A DNA stretch of 64,000 nt from Chamaelirium japonicum (Eukaryota > Streptophyta > Magnoliopsida > Liliales > Melanthiaceae): positions 121,398,374 through 121,462,373 of the forward strand of contig OX393550.1 of assembly GCA_947650365.1 (NCBI GenBank), in the 5' to 3' direction. Both the position numbers and the translations under genes were made by a program. Below the pieces are notes generated by a model. The model had not been told where the DNA came from, searched no databases, and was given only the letters and a program-made list of their open reading frames with translations. Shown in pieces: positions 27,510-42,329 of the stretch. Within the stretch, counting starts at the first letter, position 1; each line of letters starts with the position of its first letter.

Positions 27510-29264
27510 GAATCCATTCTATTTCATTCGTACGATCCATTCTAATTCATTCGCACGATCCATTCTAATTCATTCGTACGATCCATTCTAATTCATTCGT
27601 ACGATCCATTCTAATTCATTCGTACGATCCATTCTAATTCATTCGCACAATCTATTCTAATTCATTCGTACGATCCATTCTAATTCATTCGTACGATCCA
27701 TTCTAATTCATTCATACGATCCATTCTATTTCATTCGTACGATCCATTCTTACTCATTCGTACGATCCATTCTAATTTATTTGCACGAAGGTATCCATTC
27801 TAATTCATTCGTACTATACATTCTAATTCCTTCGTACGATCCATTCTAATTCCTTCGTACGATCCATTCTAATTCATTCGTACGATCCATTCTAATTCAT
27901 TCGTACAATCCATTCTAATTCATTCGCACGATCCATTCGCATTCACTCAAACGATCCATTCTAATTCTTTCATATGATCCATTCTAATTCATTCGCACGA
28001 ATATATCCATTCTAATTCATTCGTACGATCCATTCTAATTCATTTGTACGATTGTATCCACTCTAATTCATTCATACGATCCATTCTAATTCATTCGCAC
28101 GAATGTATCCATTCCAATTCATTCATACGATCCATTCTAATTCATTCGCACAATCTATTCTATTTCATTCGTACGATCAATTCTAATTCATTAGCATGAT
28201 CCATTCTAATTCATTCGTACGATCTATTCTATTTCATTCGTACAATCCATTCTTACTCAATCGTATGATCCATTCTAATCCATTCGCACAATCTATTCTA
28301 ATTCATTCGTACGATCCATTCTATTTCATTCGTACGATCCATTCTAATTCATACGATCCATTCTATTTCATTCATACGATCCATTTTAATTCATTCGCAC
28401 GATCCATTCTAATTCATTCATACGATCCATTCTAATTCATTCGTACGATCCATTCTAATTTTTTCGTATGATCTATTCTAATTCCTTCGTACGATCCATT
28501 CTAATTCCTTCGTACGATCCATTCAAATTCATTCGCACGAATCTATCCATTCTAATTCATTCGTACGATCCATTCTAATTCATTCGCACGATCCATTCTA
28601 ATTCATTAATACGATCCAATCTAATTCATTCATACGATCTATTCTAATTCATTCGCACGATCTAATCTATTTCATTCGTACAATCCATTGTAATTCATTC
28701 ATACGATCCAATCTAATTCATTCATACGATCCATTCTAATTCATTCGTACGATCTATTCTATTTCATTCATACGATCCATTCTAATTCGTTTGTACGATA
28801 CTTTCTAATTCCTTCGTACGATCCATTCTATTTCATTTGTATGACCCATTCTAATTCATAAGTACGATCCATTCTAATTCATTCAAACGATCCATTCTAA
28901 CTCATTCGTACGATCCATTCTAATTCATTCGCACGATCCATTCTAATTCATTCGTACGAATGTATCCACTCTAATTCATTCATACGATCCATTCTAATTC
29001 ATTCGTATGATCCATTCTATTTCATTCGTATGATCCATTCTAATTCCTTCGTACGATCCATTCTTATTCATTCCCATGAATGTATCCATTCTAATTCATA
29101 CGTAAGATCCATTCTAATTCATTTATACGATCCAATCTAATTCATTCATACAATCCATTCTAATTCATTCGCACGAATTTATCCATTCTAACTCGTTCGT
29201 ACGATCCATTCGAATTCATTCGCACGAATGTATCCATTCTAATTCATTCGTACGATCCATTCCG
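27510..29264 (+). repeat. satellite block P15
   Basis: About 76 units. It contains a + 240-bp marker block (28196-28435) in nearly the same context as P5: the same preceding order of CATTCACTCAAACG, ATATATCC and ATTCCAATTC. M14-P15 therefore holds inverted copies of one block about 1 kb apart. Confidence 0.88.
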
Positions 29265-31317
29265 TGCGAATGAATTAGAATGCATCGTATGAATGAATTA
29301 GAATGGATATATTAGTGCAAATGAATAAGAATAGATCGTACGAATGAATTAGAATAGATCGTACGAATGAATTAGAATGGATTGTATGAATGAATTAGAT
29401 TAGATCGTATAAATGAATTAGAATGGATCGTACGAATGAATTAGAATGGATTATATGAATGAAATTGAATGGATCATGCGAATGGAATAGAATGGATCGT
29501 ACGAAGGAATTAGAATGGATCGTATGAATGAATTAGAGTGGATACATTTGTGCGAATGAATTCGAATAGATCGTGCGAATGAATTAGAATGGATTGTACG
29601 AATGAATTAGTATGGATCGTACGAATGAAATAGAATGGAACGTACGAATGAATTAGAATGGATACATTCGTGCAAAAGAAATAGAATGGATTGTATGAAT
29701 GAATTAGAATGGATCGTGTGAACGAATTAGAATGGATCATACGAATGAATTAGAATGGATACATTCGTGCGAATGAATTAGAATGGATCGTGCGAATGAA
29801 TTAGAATGGATCGTATGAATGAATTAGAATGGATCGTGCGAATGAATTAGAATGGATCGTGCGAATGAATTAGAATAGATCGTACGAATGAATTAGAATG
29901 GATCGTACGAATGAATTAGACTGGATCGTATTAATGAATTAGAATGGATCGTACGAATGAATTAGAATAGATCGTACAAATGAATTAGAATGGATACGAA
30001 TGGATCGTACGAATGAGTAAGAATGGATCGTACGAATGAAATAAAATGGATTGTACGAATGAATTAGAATGGATACATTCGTGCGAATGAATTAGGATGG
30101 ATCGTATGAATGAATTAGAATAGATTGTGCGAATGAATTAGAATGGATCGTACGAATGAATTAGAATGGATACATCCAAGCGAATGAATTAGAATGGATC
30201 GTATGAATGAATTAGAATGGATCGTATGAGTGAATTAGAATGGATACGAAGGAATTAGAATGGATCGTACGAAGGAATTAGAATGGAGAATGGATCGTGC
30301 GAATGAATTATAATGGATCGTGCAATAAGAATGGATCGTACGAATGAAATAGAATAGATCGTACGGATAAATGAATTTGGATCGTGCTAATGAATTAGAA
30401 TGGATCGTACGAATGAATTAGAATTGATCGTACTAAAGAATTAGAATAGATTGTGCGAATGAATTAGAATGGATCGTACGAATGAATTAGAAAGGATATA
30501 TTCGTGCGAATGAATTAGAAAAGATCGTATGAATGAATTAGATTGGATCGTATTAATGAATTAGAATGGATCGTGCGAATGAATTAGAATGGATCGTACG
30601 AATGAATTAGAATGGATAGATTCGTGCGAATGAATTTGAATGGATCGTACGAAGGAATTAGAATGGATCGTACGAAGGAATTAGAATAGATCATACGAAG
30701 AAATAATTAGAATGGATCGTACGAATGAATTAGAATGGATCGTATGAATGAATTAGAATGGATCGTGCGAATGAATTAAAATGGATCGTATGAATGAAAT
30801 AGAATGGATCGTATGAATTAGAATGGATCGTACGAATGAAATAGAATGGATCGTACGAATGAATTAGAATAGATTGTGCGAATGGATTAGAATGGATCAT
30901 AGGATTGAGTAAGAATGGATTGTACAAATAAAATAGAATAGATCGTACGATTGAATTAGAATGGATCATGCTAATGAATTAGAATTGATCGTACGAATGA
31001 ATTAGAATAGATTGTGCGAATGAATTAGAATGGATCGTACGAATGAATTGGAATGGATACATTCATGCGAATGAATTAGAATGGATCGTATGAATGAATT
31101 AGAGTGGATACATTCGTACAAATGAATTAGAATGGATCGTGCGAATGAATTAGAATGGATACATTCATGCGAATGAATTAGAATGGATCATATGAATGAA
31201 TTAGAATGGATCGTTTGAGTGAATGCGAATGGATCGTGCGAAAGAATTAGAATGGATTGTACGAATGAATTAGAATGGATCATACGAATGAATTAGAATG
31301 GATACATTCGTGCGAAT
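29265..31317 (-). repeat. satellite block M15 with 1-kb marker unit
   Basis: About 89 units. The third roughly 1-kb unit runs from 30242 to about 31208 with a - 240-bp marker block at 30730-30969. The 76-codon frame at 29510-29740 is the inverted match of 25655-25885. It closes in D1, direct form. Confidence 0.88.
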
Positions 31318-32556
31318 CCATTCTATTTCATTCGTACGATCCATTCTAATTCATTCGCACGATCCATTCTAATTCATTCATATGATCTATTCTAATTCAT
31401 TCGTACGATCCATTCTAATTCATTCGTATGATCCATTCTAATTCATTCGCACAATCTATTCTAATTCATTCGTACGATCCATTCTAATTCATTCGCACGA
31501 TCCATTCTAATTCATTCATACGATCCATTCTATTTCATTCGTACGATCCATTCTTACTCATTCGTACGATCCATTCTAATTCATTTGCACGATGGTATCC
31601 ATTCTAATTCATTCGTACTATCCATTCTAATTCCTTCGTACGATCCATTCTAATTCCTTCGTACGATCTATTCTAATTCATTCATACGATCCATTCTAAT
31701 TCATTCGTACGATCCATTCTAATTCCTTCGTATGATCCATTCTAATTCATTCGTACGGTATGATTCATTCTAATTCATTCGTACGATTCATTCTAGTTCA
31801 ATCCATTCTAATTCATTCGTACGATCCATTCTAATTCATTCGTACGATCCATTCTAATTCATTCGTACGATTCATTCTAATTCAATCCATTCTAATTCAT
31901 TCGTACGATCCATTCTTACTCATTCGTACGATCCATTCTAATTCATTCACACGAATGAATCCATTCTAATTCATTCGTATGATCCATTCTAATTCATTCG
32001 CATGAATGTATCCATTCTAATTCATTCGTACGATCCATTCTATCTCATTCGTACAATCCATTCTATTTCATTCGTACAATCCATTCTAATTCATTCGCAC
32101 GATCCATTCTAATTCATTCGCATGATCCATTCTAATTCATTCGTACGATCGATTCTAATTCATTCATACGATCCATTCTAATTCATTCGCACGAATGTAT
32201 CCATTCTAATTCATTCGTACGATCCATTCTAATTCATTCGCACAATCTATTCTAATTCATTCATACGATCCATTCTAATTTATTCGCACGATCCATTCTA
32301 ATTCATTCATACGATCCATTCTAATTCATTCATATGATCCATTCTAATTCATTCGTACGATCCATTCTCACTCATTCGTACGATCCATTCTAATTCATTC
32401 GCACGATCCATTCTAATTCATTAATACGATCCATTCTAATTCATTCGCACGATCCATTCTAATTCATTCACACTCATACGATCCATTCTAATTCATTCAC
32501 ACGAATGTATCCTTTCTAATTTATTCATACGATCCATTCTAATTCATTCACACGAA
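31318..32556 (+). repeat. satellite block P16
   Basis: About 54 units. It repeats the P11 order after D1: TTTGCACGATGGTATCC, CGGTATGATTC (31757), CTATCTCATTCG (about 32039), CGATCGATTC and CACACTCATACG (about 32468). Confidence 0.88.
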
Positions 32557-33327
32557 TTAGAATGGATCGTACGAAGGAATTAGAAAGGATCATACAAACG
32601 AATTAGAATGGATCGTATGAATGAAATAGAATAGATCGTACGAATGAATTAGAATGGATCGTATGAATGAATTAGATTGGATCGTATGAATGAATTAGAA
32701 TGGATTGTACGAATGAAATAGAATAGATCGTACGAATGAATTAGAATGGATCATGCGAATGAATTAGAATGGGTCGTACGAATGAATTAAAATAGATCGT
32801 ATGAATGAAATAGAATGGATCGTATGAATTAGAATGGATCGTACGAATGAAATAGAATGGATCGTACGAATGAATTAGAATAGATTGTGCGAATGGATTA
32901 GAATGCATCATACGATTGAGTAAGAATGGATTGTACGAATAAAATAGAATAGATCGTACGAATGAATTAGAATGGATCATGCTAATGAATTAGAATTGAT
33001 CGTTCGAATGAACTAGAATAGATTGTGCGAAAGAATTAGAATGGATCGTACGAATGAATTGGAATGGATACATTCGTGCGAATGAATTAGAATGGATCGT
33101 ATGAATGAATTAGAGTGGATACATTCGTACAAATGAATTAGAATGGATCGTACAAATGAATTAGAATGGATACATTCGTGCGAATGAATTAGAATGGATC
33201 ATATGAATGAATTAGAATGTATCGTTTGAGTGAATGCGAATGGATCGTGCGAATGAATTAGAATGGATTGTACGAATGAATTAGAATGGATCGTACGAAT
33301 GAATTAGAATGGATACATTCGTGCGAA
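32557..33327 (-). repeat. satellite block M16
   Basis: About 33 units with a - 240-bp marker block (32741-32980), then the pre-D1 run. It closes in D1, direct form. Confidence 0.88.
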
Positions 33328-33836
33328 TCCATTCTATTTCATTCGTACGATCCATTCTAATTCATTCGCACGATCCATTCTAATTCATTCGCATGATCCA
33401 TTCTTACTCATTTGTACGATCCATTCTAATTCATTTGCACGAAGGTATCCATTCTAATTCATTCGTACGATCCATTCTAATTCCTTCGTACGATCCATTC
33501 TAATTCCTTCGTACGATCCATTCTAATTCATTCGTATGATCCATTCTAATTCCTTCGTACGATCCATTCAAATTCATTCGCACGAATCTATCCATTCTAA
33601 TTCATTCGTACGATCCATTCTAATTCATTCGCACGATCCGTTCTAATTCATTAATACGATCCAATCTAATTCATTCATACGATTTATTCTAATTCATTCG
33701 CACGAATATATCCTTTCTAATTCATTCGCACGATCCTTTCTAATTCATTCGTATGATCCATTCTAATTCATTAGCACGATCCAAATTCATTTATCCGTAC
33801 GATCTATTCTATTTCATTCGTACGATCCATTCTAAT
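33328..33836 (+). repeat. satellite block P17
   Basis: About 22 units. Its tail (TAATACGATCC, ATATATCCTTTC, GATCCAAATTCATTTATCC) matches P3 near 5225-5420. It ends at CTAATTGAATTAG. Confidence 0.86.
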
Positions 33837-34398
33837 TGAATTAGAATGGATTGAATTAGAATGAATCGTACGAATGAATTAGAATGGATCGTACGAATGA
33901 ATTAGAATGGATTGAATTAGAATGAATCGTACGAATGAATTAGAATGAATCATACTGTACGAATGAATTAGAATGGATCATACAAAGGAATTAGAATGGA
34001 TCGTACGAAGGAATTAGAATGGATCGTACGAATGAATTAGAATGGATCGTACAAAGGAATTAGAATGGATCGTACGAAGGAATTAGAATGGATAGTATGA
34101 ATGAATTAGAATGGATACCTTCATGCAAATGAATTAGAATGGATCGTGCGAATGAATTAGAAAGGATACATTCGTGCGAATGAATTAGAATGGATCGTAT
34201 GAGTGTGAATGAATTAGAATGGATCGTGTGAATGAATTAGAATGGATCGTAATAATGAATTAGAATGGATCGTGCGAATGAGTTAGAATGGATCGTACGA
34301 ATGAGTAATAATGGATCGTGCGAATGAATTAGAATGGATAGTACAAAAGAATTAGAATGGATCGTTAGAATGAATTTGAATGGATACATTCGTGCGAA
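33837..34398 (-). repeat. satellite block M17
   Basis: About 24 units with GATTGAATTAGAATG twice and a GAATCATACTG form near 33949. It closes in D1, direct form, without the usual GTTTGAG run. Confidence 0.86.
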
Positions 34399-35291
34399 TC
34401 CATTCTATTTCATTCGTACGATCCATTCTAATTCATTCGCACGATCCATTCTAATTCATTCTTACGATCCATTCTAATTCATTCGTACGATCCATTCTAA
34501 TTCATTCGTACGATCCATTCTAATTCATTCGCACGATCTATTCTAATTCATTCGTACGATCCATTCTAATTCATTCGCACGATCCATTCTAATTCATTCA
34601 TACGATCCATTCTATTTCATTCGTACGATCCATTCTTACTCATTCGTACGATCCATTCTAATTCATTTGCACGAAGGTATCCATTCTAATTCATTCGTAC
34701 TATCCATTCTAATTCCTTCGTACGATCCATTCTAATTCCTTAGTACGATCCATTCTAATTCATTCGTACGATCCATTCTAATTCATTCGTACGATCCATT
34801 CTAATTCCTTCGTATGATCCATTCTAATTCATTCGTACGATTCATTCTAATTAAATCCATTCTAATTCATTCGTACGATCCATTCTAATTCATTCGTACG
34901 ATCCATTCTAATTTATTCGTGCGATTCAATCTAATTCAATCCGTTCTAATTCATTCGTACGATCCATTCTTACTCATTCGTACGATCCATTCTAATTCAT
35001 TCGTACGAATGAATCCATTCTAATTCATTCGTATTATCCATTCTAATTCATTCGCATGAATGTATCCATTCTAATTCATTCGTACGATCCATTCTATCTC
35101 ATTCGTACAATCCATTCTATTTCATTCGTACGATCCATTCTAATTCATTCGCACGATCCATTCTAATTCATTCGCATGATCCATTCTAAATCATTCGTAC
35201 GATCGATTCTAATTCATTCATACGATCCATTCTAATTCATTCGCACGAATGTATCCATTCTTATTCATTCGTACGATCCATTCTAATTCAT
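34399..35291 (+). repeat. satellite block P18
   Basis: About 39 units, a shorter version of the P11/P16 marker order (TTTGCACGAAGG, CTATCTCATTCG near 35094, CGATCGATTC). It ends at the palindromic-looking ATTCATTAATGAATTAG. Confidence 0.87.
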
Positions 35292-36026
35292 TAATGAATT
35301 AGAATGGATACATTCATGCGAATGAATTAGAATGGATCATACGAATGGATTAGAATGGATTCATTCGTGCGAATGAATTATAATGGATCGTACGAATGAG
35401 TAAGAATGGATCGTACGAATGAATTAGAATGGATTGAATTAGAATGAATCGTACGAATGAATTAGAATAGATCGTACGAATGAATTAGAATGGATCATAC
35501 GAATGAATTAGAATGGATTGAATTAGAATGAATTGAACGAATGAATTAGAATGAATCATACCGTACGAATGAATTAGAATGGATCATACGAAGGAATTAG
35601 AATGGATCGTACGAATGAATTAGAATGGATCGTACGAATGAATTAGAATGGATCGTACGAAGGAATTAGAATGGATCGTACGAAGGAATTAGAATTGATA
35701 GTACGAATGAATTAGAATGGATACCTTCGTGCAAATGAATTAGAATGGATCGTACGAATGAGTAAGAATGGATCGTACGAATGAAATAGAATGGATCGTA
35801 TGAATGAATTAGAATGGATCGTGCAAATGAATTAGAATGGATCGTACGAATGAATTAGAATAGATTGTGCGAATGAATTAGAATGGATCGTATGAATGAA
35901 TTAGAATGGATCGTACGAATGAATTAGAATGGATCGTACGAATGAATTAGAATGGATCGTATGAATGAATTAGAATGGATCGTGCGAATGAATTAGAATG
36001 GATCGTACGAATGAAATAGAATGGAT
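35292..36026 (-). repeat. satellite block M18
   Basis: About 32 units; the order resembles 12350-13567 (GGATTCATTCGTGCG, GAATCATACCG, GATACCTTCGTGC). It closes in D1, complement form. Confidence 0.87.
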
Positions 36027-36424
36027 TCGCACGAATGTATCCATTCTAATTCATTTGTACGATCCATTCTAATTCATTCATACGATACAATCTAATTCAT
36101 TCATACGATCCATTCTAATTCATTCGCACGAATGTATCCATTCTAATTCATTCGCACGATCCATTCTAATTCATTCATACAATCCATTCTAATTCATTCG
36201 TACGATCCATTCTAATTCATTCGCACAATCTATTCTAATTCTTTCATACGATCCATTCTAATTCGTTTGTACAACCCTTTCTAATTCCTTCGTACGATCC
36301 ATTCTATTTCATTCGTATGACCCATTCTAATTCATAAGTACGATCCATTCTAATTCATTCAAACGATCCATTCTAATTTATTCGTACGATCCATTCCAAT
36401 TCATTCGCACGATCCATTCTAATG
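36027..36424 (+). repeat. satellite block P19
   Basis: About 17 units with ATAAGTACGATCC near 36334, shared with P1, P8, P15 and P34. It ends at CATTCTAATGAATTAG. Confidence 0.86.
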
Positions 36425-38926
36425 AATTAGAATAGATCGTATTAATGAATTAGAATGGATCGTGCGAATGAATTAGAATGGATCGTACGAATGAGTAAGA
36501 ATGGATCGTGTGAATGAATTAGAATGGATCATATGAATGAATTAGAATAGATCGTATGAATGAATTAGAATCGATCGTACGAATGAATTAGAATGGATCA
36601 TGCGAATGAATTAGAATGGATCGTGCGAATGAATTAGAATGGATCGTACGAATGAAATAGAATGGATTGTACGAATGAGATAGAATGGATCGTACGAATG
36701 AATTAGAATGGATACATTCATGCGAATGAATTAGAATGGATCATACGAATGAATTAGAATGGATTCATTCGTGCGAATAAATTAGAATGGATCGTATGAA
36801 TGAATTAGAATGGATCGTATGAATGAATTAGAATGGATCGTACGAAGGAATTAGAATGGATTGTATGAATGAATTAGAATAGATCGTATGAATGAATTAG
36901 AATGGATCTTACGAATGAATTAGAATGGATCGTACGAAGGAATTAGAATGGATCGTATGAATGAATTAGATTGGATCGTATTAATGAATTTGAATGGATC
37001 GTATGAATGAATTAGATTGGATCGTATGAATGAATTAGAATGGATCTTGCGAATGATTTAGAATGGATCGTATGAATGAAATAGAATGGATTGTATAAAT
37101 GAATTAGAAAAGATCGTGCGAATGAATTAGAATGGATCGTACGAATGAATTAGAATGGATCATATGAATGAATTAGAATGGATCGTATGAATGAATTAGA
37201 ATGGATCGTGCGAATAAATTAGAATGGATCATATGAATGAATCAGAATGGATCGTATGAATGAATTAGAATGGATCGTACGAATGAATTAGAATGGATCG
37301 TACGAATGAATTAGAATGGATCGTGAATTAGAATGGATCGTGCGAATGAATTAGAATGGATCGTACGAATGAATTAGAATGGATCGTACGAATGAATTAG
37401 AATGGATCATATGAATGAATTAGAATGGATCGTGCGAATGAATTAGAATGGATCGTACGAATGAATTAGAATGGATCGTATGAATGAATTAGAATGGATT
37501 GTGCGAATGAATTAGAATGGATCGTGCGAATGAATTAGAATGGATCGTACGAATGAATTAGAATGGATCGTACTAATGAATTAGAATAGATTGTGCGAAT
37601 GAATTAGAATGGATCGTACGAATGAATTAGAAAGGATATATTTGTGCGAATGAATTAGAATAGATCGTATGAATGAATTAGATTGGATCGTATTAATGAA
37701 TTAGAATGGATCGTGCGAATGAATTAGAATGGATCGTACGAATGAATTAGAATAGATAGATTCGTGCGAATGAATTTGAATGGATCGTACGAATGAATTA
37801 GAATGGATAGATTCGTGCGAATGAATTTGAATGGATCGTACGAAGGAATTAGAATGGATCGTACGAAGGAATTAGAATAGATCATACGATGAAATTAGAA
37901 TGGATCGTACGAATGAATTAGAATGGATCGTATGAATGAATTAGAATGGATCGTGCGAATGAATTAAAATGGATCGTATGAATGAAATAGAATGGATCGT
38001 ATGAATTAGAATGGATCGTACGAATGAAATAGAATGGATCGTACGAATGAAATAGAATGGATCGTACGAATGAATTAGAATAGATTGTGCGAATGGATTA
38101 GAATGGAAGGAATTAGAATGGATCGTACGAAGGAATTAGAATGGAGAATGGATCGTCTTAATGAATTAGAATGGATCGTGCGAATGAATGAGAATGGATC
38201 GTACGAATGAGTAAGAATGGATCGTGCGAATGAATTAGAATGGATCGTATGAATGAATTAGAATCGATCGTACGAATGAATTAGAATGGATCATGCGAAT
38301 GAATTAGAATGGATCGTGCGAATGAATTAGAATGGATCATATGAATGAAATAGAATGGATTGTACGAATGAGATAGAATGGATCGTACGAATGAATTAGA
38401 ATGGATACATTCATGCGAATGTATTAGAATGGATCATACGAATAAATTAGAATGGATTCATTCGTGCGAATAAATTAGAATGGATCGTATGAATGAATTA
38501 GAATGGATCGTATGAATGAATTAGAATGGATCGTACGAAGGAATTAGAATGGATTGTATGAATGAATTAGAATAGATCGTATGAATGAATTAGAATGGAT
38601 CTTACGAATGAATTAGAATGGATCGTACGAAGGAATTTGAATGGATCGTATGAATGAATTAGATTGGATCGTATTAATGAATTTGAATGGATCGTATGAA
38701 TGAATTAGATTGGATCGTATGAATGAATTAGAATGGATCTTGCGAATGAATTAGAATGGATCGTACGAATGAAATAGAATGGATTGTATGAATGAATTAG
38801 AATGGATCGTATGAATGAATTAGAATGGATCGTACGAATGAATTAGAATGGATCGTACGAAGGAATTAGAATGGATCGTGAATTAGAATGGATCGTACGA
38901 ATGAATTAGAATGGATACATTCGTAC
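36425..38926 (-). repeat. satellite block M19 with 1,693-bp-offset duplication
   Basis: About 109 units. GGATTCATTCGTGCG at 36761 recurs at 38454, and the AATCGATCGTACG units near 36568 recur near 38262. This is a direct duplication of about 650 bp at offset 1,693. A truncated - 240-bp marker block lies at about 37940-38105. It ends in a one-off divergent join (GATACATTCGTACG). Confidence 0.87.
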
Positions 38927-39324
38927 GATCCATTCTAATTCATTCGCACGATCCATTCTAATTCATTCATACGATCCATTCTATTTCATTCGTACGATCC
39001 ATTCTAATTCATTCGTACAATCCATTCTAATTCATTCGCACAATCTATTCTAATTCATTCGTACGATCCATTCTAATTCATTCGCACGATCCATTATAAT
39101 TCATTCATACGATCCATTCTATTTCATTCGTACGATCCATTCTTACTCATTCGTACGATCCATTCTAATTCATTTGCACGAAGGTATCCATTCTAATTCA
39201 TTCGTACTATCCATTCTAATTCCTTCGTACGATCCATTCTAATTCCTTCGTACAATCCATTCTAATTCATTCGTATGATCCATTCTAATTCCTTCGTACG
39301 ATCCATTCTAATTCATTCGTACAA
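38927..39324 (+). repeat. satellite block P20
   Basis: About 17 units with the TTTGCACGAAGG and CGTACTATCC pair. It ends at CGTACAAAGGAATTAG. Confidence 0.86.
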
Positions 39325-39857
39325 AGGAATTAGAATAGTTCGTGCGAATGAATTAAAATGGATCGTATGAATGAAATAGAATGGATCGTATGAATTAGAA
39401 TGGATCGTACGAATCAAATAGAATGGATCGTGCGAATGAATTAGAATAGATTGTGCGAATGGATTAGAATGGATCATACGATTGAGTAAGAATGGATTGT
39501 ACGAATGAAATAGAATAGATCGTACGAATGAATTAGAATGGATCATGCTAATGAATTAGAATTGATCGTACGAATGAATTAGAATAGATTGTGCGAATGA
39601 ATTAGAATGGATCGTGCGAATGAATTAGAATGGATCGTACGAATGAATTAGAATAGATTGTGCGAATGAATTAGAATGGATCGTACGAATGAATTAGAAT
39701 GGATCGTACGAATAAATTAGAATGGATCGTATAAATGAATTAGAATGGATCGTGCAAATGAATTAGAATGGATCGTACGAATGAATTAGAATAGATTGTG
39801 CGAATGAATTAGAATGGATCGTACGAATGAATTAGAATGGATACATTTGTGCGAATC
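39325..39857 (-). repeat. satellite block M20
   Basis: About 23 units with a - 240-bp marker block (39340-39546). It closes in D1, direct form with ATTTGTGCG in place of ATTCGTGCG. Confidence 0.87.
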
Positions 39858-40396
39858 CATTCTATTTCATTTGTACGATCCATTCTAACTCATTCGCACG
39901 ATCCATTCTAATTCATTCATACGATCCATTTAATTCATTCGTACGATCCATTCTAATTCATTCGTACGATCCATTCTAATTCATTCGTACGATCCATTCT
40001 AATTCATTCGCACAATATATTCTAATTCATTCGCATGAATGTATCCATTCTAATTCGTTCGTACGATCCATTCTAATTCATTCGCACGATCTATTCTAAT
40101 TCATTCGTACGATCCATTCTAATTCATTCACACGATCCATTCTAATTCATTCATACGATCCATTCTATTTCATTCGTACGATCCATTCTTACTCATTTGT
40201 ACGATCCATTCTAATTCATTTGCACGAAGGTATCCATTCTAATTCATTCGTACTATCCATTCTAATTCCTTCGTACGATCCATTCTAATTCCTTCGTACG
40301 ATCCATTCTAATTCATTCGTACGATCCATTCTAATTCATTCGTACGATCCATTCTAATTCCTTCGTATGATCCATTCTAATTCATTCGTACGGTAT
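39858..40396 (+). repeat. satellite block P21
   Basis: About 23 units. It stops inside the CGGTATGATTC marker, which here runs straight into - satellite (CGGTATGATGAATTAG). Confidence 0.86.
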
Positions 40397-41211
40397 GATG
40401 AATTAGAATGGATCGTACGAATGAATTAGAATGGATCGTACGAATGAATTAGAAAGGATTGAATTAGAATGAATCGTACGAATGAATTAGAATGAATCAT
40501 ACCGTACGAAAGAATTAGAATGATCGTTCGAATGAATTAGAATAGATTGTGCGAATGAATTAGAATGGATCGTACGAATGAATTAGAATGGATCGTGCGA
40601 ATAAATTAGAATGGATCGTATGAATGAATTAGAATGGATCGTGCGAATGAATTAGAATGAATCATATGAATGAAATAGAATGGATCGTATGAATTAGAAT
40701 GGATTGTACGAATGAATTAGAATGGATCGTGCGTCGTACGAATGAATTAGAATGGATCATATTAATGAATTAGAATGGATCGTATGAATGATTTAGAATG
40801 GATCGTGCAAATGAATTAAAATGGATCGTATGAATGAAATAGAATGGATCGTATGAATTAGAATGGATCGTACGAATGAAATAGAATGGATCGTACGAAT
40901 GAATTAGAATAGATTATGCGAATGGATTAGAATGGATCATACGATTGAGTAAGAATGGATTGTACGAATGAAATAGAATAGATCGTACGAATGAATTAGA
41001 ATGGATCGTATGAATGAATTAGAATAGATCGTACGAATGAATTGAAATGGATCGTATAAATGAATTAGAATGGATCGTATTAATGAATTAGAATGGATCG
41101 TATGAATGAATTAGAATAGATCGTACGAATGAATTAGAATGGATCGTATGAATGAATTAGAATGGATCGTGCGAATGAATTAGAATGGTTCGTACGAATG
41201 AAATAGAATGG
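40397..41211 (-). repeat. satellite block M21
   Basis: About 35 units with a - 240-bp marker block (about 40805-41000) that never yields a long open frame. It closes in D1, complement form. Confidence 0.87.
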
Positions 41212-42058
41212 ATTCGCACGAATGTATCCATTCTAATTCATTCGTACGATCCATTATAATTCATTCGTACAATCAATTCTAATTCATTTGCACGATCCAT
41301 TCGCATTCACTCAAACGATCCATACTAATTCATTCATATGATCCATTCTAATTCATTCGCACGAATGTATCCATTCTAATTCATTCGTACGATCCATTCT
41401 AATTCATTCGCACGATCTATTCTAATTCATTAATACGATCCAATCTAATTCATTCATACGATCTATTCTAATTCATTCGCACGAATATATCCTTTCTAAT
41501 TCATTCGTACGATCCATTCTAATTCATTCGTACGATCCATTCTAATTCATTCGTACGATCCATTCTAATTCCTTCGTATGATCCATTCTAATTCATTCGT
41601 ACGATTCATTCTAATTCAATCCATTCTAATTCATTCGTACGATCCATTCTTACTCATTAGTACGATCCATTCTAATTCATTCATACGATCCAATCTAATT
41701 CATTCATACGATCCAATCAAATTCATTAATACGATCCAATCTAATTCATTCATACGATCCATTCTAATTCCTTCGTACGATCCATTCTAATTCATACGAT
41801 CCATTCTAATTCATTCGTAAGATCCATTCTAATTCATTCATACGATCTATTCTAATTCATTCATACAATCCATTCTAATTCCTTCGTACGATCCATTCTA
41901 ATTAATTCATACGATCCATTCTAATTCATTCGTACGATCTATTCTATTTCATTCATACGATCCATTCTAATTCATTAATACGATCCATTCTAATTCATTC
42001 GCACAATCCATTCTAATTCATTCACACTCATACGATCCATTCTAATTCATTCGTACGA
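41212..42058 (+). repeat. satellite block P22
   Basis: About 37 units. A 70-codon frame at 41578-41790 is monomer-derived. The CACACTCATACG marker lies near 42024, just before a convergent switch centred on CGTACG. Confidence 0.86.
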
Positions 42059-42329
42059 ATGAATTAGAGTGGATACATTCGTACAAATGAATTAGAATGG
42101 ATCGTATGAATGAATTAGAGTGGATACATTCGTACAAATGAATTAGAATGGATCGTACGAATGAATTAGAAAGGATACATTCGTGCGAATGAATTAGAAT
42201 GGATCATATGAATGAATTAGAATGGATCGTTTGAGTGAATGCGAATGGATCGTGCGAATGAATTAGAATGGATTGTACGAATGAATTAGAATGGATCGTA
42301 CGAATGAATTAGAATGGATACATTCGTGT
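42059..42329 (-). repeat. satellite block M22
   Basis: About 12 units holding little more than the pre-D1 run. It closes in D1, direct form (ATTCGTGTGAATCC). Confidence 0.86.
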
